A DNA stretch of 64,000 bases from contig NZ_JAGFNS010000024.1 of NCBI RefSeq assembly GCF_017592555.1, positions 1-64,000 on the forward strand, read 5' to 3'. How positions within the stretch are numbered: the first letter of the stretch is position 1; each line of letters starts with the position of its first letter. Below the pieces are notes generated by a model. That model worked only from the letters and a program-made list of their open reading frames with translations. It made no database searches and was not told the DNA's origin. The position numbers were made by a program, and so were the translations under genes. This DNA comes from Actinoplanes flavus (GTDB taxonomy: Bacteria > Actinomycetota > Actinomycetes > Mycobacteriales > Micromonosporaceae). Shown piece after piece: positions 1 to 6,793 of the stretch.

Positions 1-74
1 GCGATCATGACGGTGCCGGCGGCGACCGGGGCGATGAGGGCGGTCACGGCGATGCGGCGGAGAAGCTTAGGCAA
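1..74 (-). CDS. N-terminus of a secreted protein (partial)
   Basis: Only the first 24 complete codons are inside the window; the rest lies to the left. A TTG start is preceded by GGAAGGA with normal spacing. The peptide begins MPKLLRR and continues into a hydrophobic stretch with VAAG, the layout of a Sec signal peptide (basic n-region, then h-region). Nothing can be said about function. It is divergent from the membrane-SDR gene, with about 215 bp between the two starts, which must hold both promoters. The start is too short and non-ATG for ordinary ORF calling, so it is easily missed. Confidence 0.55.
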   Translation of the reverse strand, partial: MPKLLRRIAVTALIAPVAAGTVMI

Positions 75-290
75 GATCGGTCCTTCCGGGGAAGTGTGTT
101 CCGGGCTCACCGTTGACTTCGGCCCGGTGCGTACCGGGGTGATTGCCGGGCCGGTGTACGTCGGTCACCGTCCGGTTGCCGCAGCGCAGGCGCGATGTGT
201 GTCAGTTCAGTGACGTACGGCAATCCGTGCGGCCGCCGGCCGCGAATCCCGTTCGCCAGTCGAGTGGTGATCGGGCGAAGGGAAGCCGAC

Positions 291-2510
291 ATGGCGGACA
301 AGGGGAACCGGGGATCGCTGGCCGTGATGGCCGGTGTCGTCGTGCTTTTACACCTGGCCGGATTCTGGGCACTCGACGGACTGCCGCCACAGTTCCCACT
401 CGGGGTCTTCGTCGTCGCCTACCTGCTGGGCATGCGCTGGGCCTTCGAACCGGGCACCACCGCCGCGATCGACCGGGCCACCGCGCAGATCCCCGGCCGC
501 GGCACGACGGTGGCCGGATTCTGGTACGCCCTCGGCTTCTCGACAGCGGTCTACGTCATGGCGGTCCTGTTCACGATGGGCCTGCAGATGCTCGCCTGGC
601 GCGACCGGCCGGTGATCCTGGACGGCTCGTTCACCGGCGTCTTCCTCGGCATCTTCGGCATCCTCCAGTTCGTCGCGCTGATCGGCGCCGTGCGGATGCG
701 GCGCGACGGCGCCGAGCCGCCGACCCGGCTCGGTCGCCTGCTGGGCTGGGTACGCCGGTCCTGGCACCTGTACCCGGTCGGCCTGATCCTCGGCTTCGGA
801 CTGTTCCTCGCCGTCGAGGTGGGCCTGCTGATCCTCGCGGCAGGGCAGTTGACGCTGATCGCCCCGATGTACCTGACCTGGGTGCTGCCGATGGTCTTCG
901 CGGCCGGCATGTCCCTGGCGGCGACCGTGCAGAGCGCCGCCGGCGACCGCATCGAGGCGCGCCGGGCCGTCCTCGACATCGCGCTCACCGCCGTGACCGC
1001 ACTCGCCGCGCTGATCGCCGCCGCCATGCGGGTGTTCGGCCCGCTGCCCGACGGCGCCGTCGGCGCGTTCTTCACCTTCCTCGGCAACCTGTTCCTGGCT
1101 GCCCTGCGCCTGCTCGGGCGACTGCTGAACTACCTGCTCGACCGGCCCGGGCTGCTGCTGCTCCTGCTGATCGTGCTGGTCGCCGTGGTGGCCTTGCGCC
1201 GGCGTGGCAAGGGAGGCGCCTCCGGCGGCGCCGCCCCGGCGAGGAGCGCCCCGCAGGCGACCGGCCGGAGCGCTCCGCGGGCGTCCGGCCCGGCGAAACC
1301 CGGCCTGGGTGACCGTCTTCGCCAGGCGCTGCGCGACCGCAAGGAGGCCGGCGCCCGCAAGAAGGCGGTCCGGGACCAGGAGAAGCGGGCCCGGGAGCGG
1401 GAGAAGGCCGCCCAGCGGGCTCGCGAGGAGGCAGCCGCCCGCAGCGCGGCCCCCGCCCCGCGCCAGCCCGCCGGTCCGGGCGTCTACGCCCAGGGCCGTG
1501 CCACGCCCGGCGACCGGCCGCGGCCGGCCCGCGCCGCCGCCCGCCCGGTCTCGGTGGTCTCCCCGCAACCGGCGCCCGTTGCCGCACCTCAACCCGTTCG
1601 CGCCAGCGCGGCCGCCAGCCCGCCGCCCGCACGCACCACGGCCGCAGCACGCCAGGGACGGTCCCCGGTCGCGCAGCCCACCCCGGTCCAGCCGGTGGCG
1701 GCCGCGCCGGTTGGCCCGTTGGTCCAGCCGGTGGCGGCCGCGTCGGTCGGTCCGTTGGTCCAGCCGGTGGCGGCCGCGTCGGTCGGTCCGGTGGTCCAGC
1801 CCGTAGCGGTCGCTCCCGTGGTGCAGCCGGTCGTCTACGGCCAGCCGGTGATCGCCCAGGGCGTGGTCGCCGACCTCGATCACACCGAGCCGATCGTGGC
1901 GGAGCCCCTCCCGCGGGAGCAGACCGGCATCGCCATCGTCACGGGGGCCGGTGCCGGCCTGGGCCGGGCCATCGTGTTGGGCCTGGCCGGCGCCGGGTAC
2001 GGGATCCTCGCCGCCGACCTGGACGCCGACAGCGCCGCCGCCTGTGCCGCCCAGGCCCGCGGCTACGGTGTGCCCGCCCAGGCCGTACGCCCGGATGTCC
2101 GCCAACCCGGTCACCTGGAGCGGATCGTGGCGGTGGCCGACGAGTGGGGCGGCCCGGTGGTTCTGGTCAACGCGGGCGCCGGCGGCTGGCCCAGCCCGGT
2201 GCCGGGCCGGACCGCCGAGATGCACCTGACCGACCTGACCAGGGAGTCCATGCGGATCCGGGGCGGCGGCGCGATCCTCAACGTGGTCCCGTCGGCCTCC
2301 GCCGACACTCCCGCCCTGGTCCGATTCACCGCCGACCGGGCCGGGGACCGCGACGGCGTACGGATCATGTGCCTGACCACCGACCAGCCGTTCACGACAC
2401 AGGACGAGGCGGTGACCGCGGTTCTGGACCTGATCCGCCACGGCCGGGCCGGCACGGTGGTGGCCCTGCAGAGCTGGAACCCGACCCCCGGGACCGTCCC
2501 ACTGCCGTGA
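291..2510 (+). CDS. Polytopic membrane protein fused to a degenerate SDR domain
   Basis: This is a 739-residue protein in three parts. Residues 1-310 hold about seven to eight hydrophobic segments. Residues 310-540 are a charged K/E/R-rich stretch and then a Pro/Ala/Val linker that includes three to four tandem 12-residue units. Residues from about 545 are Rossmann-like, with TGAGAGLG near 549 (the TGxxxGxG cofactor motif) and a VNAGAG segment matching the NNAG region. The SDR part is short, about 190 residues. A possible catalytic Ser is present (PSASA), but no YxxxK follows, so dehydrogenase activity is doubtful. The start at 291 is chosen because it has GAAGGGAAG upstream; an open frame extends to 195 without a better site. 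I do not recognise this architecture. The SDR domain should face the cytoplasm. Confidence 0.8.
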   Translation: MADKGNRGSLAVMAGVVVLLHLAGFWALDGLPPQFPLGVFVVAYLLGMRWAFEPGTTAAIDRATAQIPGRGTTVAGFWYALGFSTAVYVMAVLFTMGLQMLAWRDRPVILDGSFTGVFLGIFGILQFVALIGAVRMRRDGAEPPTRLGRLLGWVRRSWHLYPVGLILGFGLFLAVEVGLLILAAGQLTLIAPMYLTWVLPMVFAAGMSLAATVQSAAGDRIEARRAVLDIALTAVTALAALIAAAMRVFGPLPDGAVGAFFTFLGNLFLAALRLLGRLLNYLLDRPGLLLLLLIVLVAVVALRRRGKGGASGGAAPARSAPQATGRSAPRASGPAKPGLGDRLRQALRDRKEAGARKKAVRDQEKRAREREKAAQRAREEAAARSAAPAPRQPAGPGVYAQGRATPGDRPRPARAAARPVSVVSPQPAPVAAPQPVRASAAASPPPARTTAAARQGRSPVAQPTPVQPVAAAPVGPLVQPVAAASVGPLVQPVAAASVGPVVQPVAVAPVVQPVVYGQPVIAQGVVADLDHTEPIVAEPLPREQTGIAIVTGAGAGLGRAIVLGLAGAGYGILAADLDADSAAACAAQARGYGVPAQAVRPDVRQPGHLERIVAVADEWGGPVVLVNAGAGGWPSPVPGRTAEMHLTDLTRESMRIRGGGAILNVVPSASADTPALVRFTADRAGDRDGVRIMCLTTDQPFTTQDEAVTAVLDLIRHGRAGTVVALQSWNPTPGTVPLP
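1686..1829 (+). repeat. 36-bp in-frame tandem repeat in the linker
   Basis: Units begin at 1686, 1722, 1758 and 1794, exactly 36 bp apart, the last one diverging. Each encodes about 12 residues with the pattern QPVAAAxVGPLV. The repeat sits in the flexible linker of the membrane-SDR fusion. Its high unit identity suggests recent slippage, so copy number may vary between strains. Confidence 0.85.
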
Positions 2511-2519
2511 GCACCGGCT

Positions 2520-2564
2520 GGCCGCTAGAGCTGTTTCGAAGGGCCGGAAACAGCTCTGGCGGCC
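2520..2564. terminator. Bidirectional hairpin terminator
   Basis: Perfect 11-bp arms AGAGCTGTTTC and GAAACAGCTCT (2527-2537, 2547-2557) enclose a 9-nt loop. GGCCGC/GCGGCC extends the stem outside one mismatch. The hairpin lies between two convergent stop codons (2510 and 2575), so it can serve both genes. Confidence 0.8.
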
Positions 2565-2574
2565 GGCTGAAGGG

Positions 2575-3672
2575 CTACTTGGTGAGCGGCGACAACTTCG
2601 GATCGTCGGCGTACGCCTCGGCCGCGTTGGCCTTGGTCACGATGATCGGCGGCAGCAGGTAGGCCGGAACCACCTTGACCCCGTTGTCGTACGACTTGGT
2701 GTCGTTGACCGTCGGCTGATTCCCGGCCTGCAACGTCTTGACCATGTTGACGGTCTCCGCGACAAGCTTGCGAGTGTCCTTGTTGATCGTCGAGTACTGT
2801 TCACCCGCCATGATTGACTTGACCGACTCGACCTCGGAGTCCTGTCCGGTCACGATCGGGATCGGTTTCCCGGCCCCCTTGATCGACGTGATGATCGCCC
2901 GGGCGAGCGTGTCGTTCGGCGACAGCACCCCGTCGAGCGTCTTGTCGCCCGCGTAGGTGGAGTTGAGCAGCGAGTCCATCCGGCTCTGCGCGTTCTCCGC
3001 CTTCCACCCCTGCGTCGCGGTCTGCTTCACGTCGGTCTGACCGGAACCGACCACCACCTCACCCCGGTCGATCAGCGGTTTGAGCACGTCCATCGCCCCG
3101 TTGAAGAACACCCCGGAATTGTTGTCGTCCGGCGATCCGGAGAACAGTTCGACGGTCCACGGCCCGGTGGCCTTCCGCGATTTCATCCCGTCCAGCAGCG
3201 CCTGTCCCTGCAATTGCCCGACCTTGAAGTTGTCGAACGCGATGTAGTAGTCCACGTCCGGCGTGTTGGTGATCAGCCGGTCGTAGGCGACGACCACGGC
3301 GCCCGACTGTTTCGCCTGGGCCACCTGTGTGGACAGCTGCGCGGCGTCGGTCGCCCCGATCACGATCACCTTGGCGCCCTTGGTGATCATGGCGGTGATC
3401 TGCGCCTGCTGGTCGGCGACCGTGGTGGACGCGCCCGCGTACTGCACGTCGGACTGGAAGCCCGCGTCTTTCAGCCCGTTGGTGAACAGGTCACCGGCGA
3501 GCACCCAGTTCTCCGACGTCTTCGAGGGCAGCGCCACGCCGATCAGCGCGTCCGCCGCGAACCCCTTCTCGGGCGCCGTCGAGCCCGATTCCCTGCGTTC
3601 CGATCCACAGCCGCTCGCCACCAGGGCCGCGACAAATCCAACCGCCAAAACCTTTGTGAGAGAGGTACGCAT
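2575..3672 (-). CDS. chvE: Sugar ABC transporter substrate-binding lipoprotein (ChvE-type)
   Basis: This 365-residue extracellular binding protein of a CUT2 importer probably binds xylose, glucose or galactose-type monosaccharides. It has a lipoprotein signal ending at VASGCGS. The mature part has the periplasmic-binding-protein type I fold: IGVALP at the start, a VIVIGATDA strand, VVAYDRLI, and the C-terminal GQDSEVESVKSIMAGEQYST region typical of multiple-monosaccharide binding proteins. The start at 3672 is preceded by GGAAGG about 10 nt upstream; the 12 extra upstream codons contain no signal-like sequence. It is the last gene of the operon, 7 nt after the permease. Confidence 0.88.
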   Translation of the reverse strand: MRTSLTKVLAVGFVAALVASGCGSERRESGSTAPEKGFAADALIGVALPSKTSENWVLAGDLFTNGLKDAGFQSDVQYAGASTTVADQQAQITAMITKGAKVIVIGATDAAQLSTQVAQAKQSGAVVVAYDRLITNTPDVDYYIAFDNFKVGQLQGQALLDGMKSRKATGPWTVELFSGSPDDNNSGVFFNGAMDVLKPLIDRGEVVVGSGQTDVKQTATQGWKAENAQSRMDSLLNSTYAGDKTLDGVLSPNDTLARAIITSIKGAGKPIPIVTGQDSEVESVKSIMAGEQYSTINKDTRKLVAETVNMVKTLQAGNQPTVNDTKSYDNGVKVVPAYLLPPIIVTKANAAEAYADDPKLSPLTK

Positions 3673-3679
3673 GAAGCGA

Positions 3680-4975
3680 TCACCTTCCTGGCAGAAATTC
3701 GGTTTCACGAGTCGAGGTGTCCCGCGCGAGGGTCCGCGGCGGCTCGCGGCGGAACGGGCGCATCAACGATCCGATGACCGAGAACCGCCCCTGCTTCTTG
3801 TTGTAGACATCGAGCGCGACCGCACCGAGCAGGAACAGCCCCTTGATGATCTGGACCATGTCGGCGCCGGTGCCGATGAGCTGGAGCCCGTTGTTGAGCA
3901 CCGCCATGACCAGGCCGCCGACGATCGAGCCGCTGACCGTGCCGAGACCGCCGGAGACCGCGGCCCCGCCGATGAAGACGGCCGCGATGGCGTCGAGCTC
4001 CCAGTTCAGCCCGTCCTGCGGCCCGGATGCCGCCGACCGGGCCACGAAGATCATCCCGGCGAGCGCCGCGAGGATCCCCATGTTCGTCATGACCAGGAAG
4101 TTCACCCGGCGCAGCTGCACACCGGACAGCTCCGCGGCCCGCGCGTTGCCGCCGACGGCGTAGATGTGCCGGCCGCCCGCCGTGTTGCGGGTGTAGAAGG
4201 AGTAGGCGATCACCAGGACCGCCAGGATGATGCCGGAGACCGGGAAACTGGTGCCGACCCGGCCGCCGGCGAAACGGAAGGTGGCGAACAGGATCACGCC
4301 GACCATGACGGCCAGCCGCACGGCGGAGACCCACAACGGGGCCGGTTCGGCGCCCTCCATCCGCTGCCGGACCCGCCGGGCGTGCCATTCCCGCCACACC
4401 ACGGCCGCGCACAGCGCCAGCCCGAGCAGCAGGGTCAGGTTGTTGTAGCCGGTGTCCGGGCCGACCTCGGGCAGATAACCGGCGCCGATCGTCCGGAATC
4501 CCTCCGGCACCGGAACCGTGTCGGCGTTGCCGATGTACTGGTTCCCGCCACGGAACAGCAGCATCCCGGCGAGCGTGACGATGAACGCCGGCACCCCGAT
4601 CCAGGCCACCCAGAATCCCTGCCAGGCGCCGATCAGCGCGCCGACGAGCAGGCCGAGCACGATGCCGGCGGGCCAGGGCAGTCCGTGTTCGCTGATCGCC
4701 TTCGCGACCACGATTCCGGTGAACGCGGCCACCGATCCCACCGACAGATCGATGTGCCCGGCGACGATCACCATGAGCATGCCGATCGACAGGATCGAGA
4801 TGTACGCGTACTGCTGGGTCAGCGCGATCATGTTGCCCGATGTCAATGTCAGCCCGTCGGTCATGATCTGGAAGAAGGCGATGATCGCGATCAAGGTGAA
4901 GATCATGCCGAATTGGCGGGCGTTGGAGGTCGTACCCCCGAAGAGGTTCTTCTGCAGGTCTCCGCGTCGGCTCAT
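3680..4975 (-). CDS. gguB: Sugar ABC transporter permease (GguB/MmsB-type)
   Basis: This 431-residue inner-membrane permease of the BPD_transp_2 (CUT2) class pairs with the binding protein at 2575 and the ATPase at 5049. About ten hydrophobic segments are visible. The signature stretch GHIDLSVGSVAAFTG (around residue 65) and the AAVSGGLGTVSGSIVGG motif near residue 335 are the usual family landmarks. The length matches multiple-monosaccharide permeases, which carry an extra cytoplasmic loop (WHARRVRQRMEGAEP). The start at 4975 has a perfect GGAGGTGA seven bases upstream, supplied by the intercistronic cassette described separately. Confidence 0.9.
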   Translation of the reverse strand: MSRRGDLQKNLFGGTTSNARQFGMIFTLIAIIAFFQIMTDGLTLTSGNMIALTQQYAYISILSIGMLMVIVAGHIDLSVGSVAAFTGIVVAKAISEHGLPWPAGIVLGLLVGALIGAWQGFWVAWIGVPAFIVTLAGMLLFRGGNQYIGNADTVPVPEGFRTIGAGYLPEVGPDTGYNNLTLLLGLALCAAVVWREWHARRVRQRMEGAEPAPLWVSAVRLAVMVGVILFATFRFAGGRVGTSFPVSGIILAVLVIAYSFYTRNTAGGRHIYAVGGNARAAELSGVQLRRVNFLVMTNMGILAALAGMIFVARSAASGPQDGLNWELDAIAAVFIGGAAVSGGLGTVSGSIVGGLVMAVLNNGLQLIGTGADMVQIIKGLFLLGAVALDVYNKKQGRFSVIGSLMRPFRREPPRTLARDTSTRETEFLPGR

Positions 4976-5053
4976 GCCGTCACCTCCGCTTCGCTTCGGC
5001 GCCGCCATGAGTTCATGACTGAACTGAATGATTCGCTCGCAAGCTCGCTCATG
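4970..5053 (-). repeat. Intercistronic cassette, copy A, with flanking direct repeats
   Basis: Aligned without gaps to 63864-63947 (opposite orientation), the cassette differs at 7 positions over 82. It is bounded on both sides by CATGAGC (5047-5053 and 4970-4976). The inner end supplies GGAGGTGACGGC before the next ATG. The net insert is 78 bp, a multiple of three, placed exactly at an ATGA stop/start overlap. Confidence 0.85.
4972..5052 (-). CDS. Conserved 26-codon intercistronic ORF, copy A
   Basis: The ORF begins with an ATG that overlaps the stop of the ATPase gene (ATGA) and ends with a TGA that overlaps the permease start. The peptide begins MSELASESFSS and ends NSWRRRSEAEVTA: a Ser/Glu-rich front and a basic Trp-Arg patch. 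A second copy at 63865 encodes 23 of 26 identical residues. Codons such as CTT, TCA, GAA and CGA are atypical for this genome. No ribosome binding site of its own is obvious, so it would be translated by coupling. Whether the peptide matters, or only the DNA/RNA, cannot be told from sequence. I do not recognise it from any family. Confidence 0.5.
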   Translation of the reverse strand: MSELASESFSSVMNSWRRRSEAEVTA

Positions 5054-6590
5054 TGGTGCGCATCCTCTTGGTGGAGGTCATCTGCTTCATGAGCAGTTCC
5101 GGGTCGGCGTCACGCCGGTCCATCTCGCCGGTGATCGTGCCTTCGAACACGGTGTAGATGCGGTCGCAGAGCCCGATCAGCTCGGGCAGTTCCGAGGAGA
5201 TGACGATGACACCCTTTCCCTCGTCGGCGAGCCGCTGGATGATGCCGTAGATCTCGTATTTCGCGCCCACGTCGATGCCCCGCGTGGGTTCGTCGAGGAT
5301 CAGCAGATCCGGATCGGTGAACATCCATTTCGCCAGGACGACCTTCTGCTGATTGCCGCCGGACAACCGGGTGACGCCCTCGTCCACCGACGGCGTCTTG
5401 ATCCGCAGGGTGCGGCGGTAATGCTCGGCCTTGTGATATTGGGCCACCTCGTCCAGTACACCCCGCCGGGTGATCTTCGACAGTTTCGCGGCGACCACCG
5501 ACGTCTTCACGTCGTCGAGCAGATTCAGCCCGATCGCCTTGCGATCCTCGCTGACATAGGCCAAACCATTCCGGATCGCGTCGGCCACGCTTCTGATCTC
5601 TATCTCCCGGCCGTCCTTAACGATCCGGCCACCGAGATGTACGCCGTACGAGCGCCCGAAAACGCTCATCGCCAGCTCGGTGCGCCCGGCGCCCATCAGC
5701 CCCGCGAACCCGACGATCTCGCCGCGCCGCACCGTGAAGGAGCTGCCCTTGCAGACCAGCCGCTCGGCGGAGACGGGATGCCGGACGGTCCAGTCCCGCA
5801 CCTCGAAGAACACCTCACCGATGGTCGGCACGTGCTCCGGGAATCGGCTCTCCAGGTCACGGCCGACCATTCCCCGCACGATGCGGTCCTCGTCGGCGCC
5901 GGAGTCCGCCACCGTGATCGTCTCGATGGCGCGCCCGTCCCGGAGAATGGTGATCGCGTCAGCGATCGCCTCCACCTCGTTGAGCTTGTGGGAAATCATG
6001 ATCGAGGTGATGCCGCGCTGCTTGAAACCGCGCAGCAGGTCGAGCAGGTGCCGGGAATCGGTCTCGTTTAGTGCTGCCGTCGGCTCGTCCAGGATCAACA
6101 ATCGTACGTCCTTGGCGAACGCCTTCGCGATCTCGACGAGCTGCTGTTTACCCACGCCGATGTCCCGGACCAGGGTGTCCGGATCCTCGTTCAGCCCGAC
6201 CAGGCGCATCAGTTCCAGCGCCCGGTGATTGGCCTCCCGCCAGTCGATACGCCCCCATTTACGGGGTTCGTTGCCGAGGAAGAGGTTCTCGGTGATCGAC
6301 ATTCCGGGAACCAGCGCGAGTTCCTGATGGATGATCACGATCCCGGCGTTCTCGCTGGCCCGGATGTCGGCGAACCGGCATTCCGCACCCTGATAGAAGA
6401 TCGTTCCCTGATAGCTGCCGTACGGGTGAACGCCGCTGAGCACCTTCATCAAGGTCGATTTCCCGGCGCCGTTCTCACCGCAGATCGCGTGGATCTCGCC
6501 CGGCCGCACCACCAGACTGACGTCCGACAGCGCCGTGACGCCCGGGAACTCCTTGGTGATCGACCGCATTTCCAGCAGCGCGTGGCCCAC
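5049..6590 (-). CDS. gguA: Sugar ABC transporter ATP-binding protein (GguA/MmsA-type)
   Basis: This 513-residue duplicated ATPase energises the CUT2 importer. The first nucleotide-binding domain has Walker A GENGAGKST near residue 40 and Walker B LLILDEPTAAL. The second has a degenerate P-loop region (GLMGAGRTE) and signature LSGGNQQKV followed by LLILDEPTRGIDVG. The two-domain layout and length fit the CUT2 family. The GTG start at 6590 is chosen: it has GGGGG 6 nt upstream and leads directly into HALLEMRSITKEFPGV, the normal beginning of these proteins. It is the first gene of the operon, and its stop overlaps the 26-codon ORF. Confidence 0.9.
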   Translation of the reverse strand: MGHALLEMRSITKEFPGVTALSDVSLVVRPGEIHAICGENGAGKSTLMKVLSGVHPYGSYQGTIFYQGAECRFADIRASENAGIVIIHQELALVPGMSITENLFLGNEPRKWGRIDWREANHRALELMRLVGLNEDPDTLVRDIGVGKQQLVEIAKAFAKDVRLLILDEPTAALNETDSRHLLDLLRGFKQRGITSIMISHKLNEVEAIADAITILRDGRAIETITVADSGADEDRIVRGMVGRDLESRFPEHVPTIGEVFFEVRDWTVRHPVSAERLVCKGSSFTVRRGEIVGFAGLMGAGRTELAMSVFGRSYGVHLGGRIVKDGREIEIRSVADAIRNGLAYVSEDRKAIGLNLLDDVKTSVVAAKLSKITRRGVLDEVAQYHKAEHYRRTLRIKTPSVDEGVTRLSGGNQQKVVLAKWMFTDPDLLILDEPTRGIDVGAKYEIYGIIQRLADEGKGVIVISSELPELIGLCDRIYTVFEGTITGEMDRRDADPELLMKQMTSTKRMRTT

Positions 6591-6661
6591 GAATACCCCC
6601 CGAGTGCGTCTCTGTAAAGATCCACATCGATAAGTGGGATGTTTCCGCACTGTAAATCGAA

Positions 6662-6671
6662 TTGTCGACAA
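6662..6671. promoter_or_regulatory. Palindrome TTGTCGACAA upstream of the sugar operon
   Basis: A perfect 10-bp palindrome lies 72 bp upstream of the ATPase start, in the divergent gap before the TPR gene. It is AT-richer than its surroundings. It could be an operator for the sugar operon. No regulator is adjacent, and a palindrome this short can occur by chance. Confidence 0.3.
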
Positions 6672-6793
6672 CCGCCATGGCGAAGCGGCCGATCACGGTT
6701 CCGGAACTCCGAAGCGCCGGTTGGACGAGGATTCCCGCCCCACGCGCATCTCCGGTCCGCCTCACCCGCCGATGGGGCTGCGACGATGAACCG

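Noticed and set aside
348..2441. A 697-codon open frame antisense to the membrane-SDR gene
   Set aside because: The product is Gly/Arg/His-rich without domains, whereas the plus strand shows transmembrane helices and a Rossmann motif.
6662..6793. N-terminal extension of the TPR protein from 6662
   Set aside because: These codons have non-coding composition and cover the sugar operon's promoter region; the repeat structure starts after 6794.
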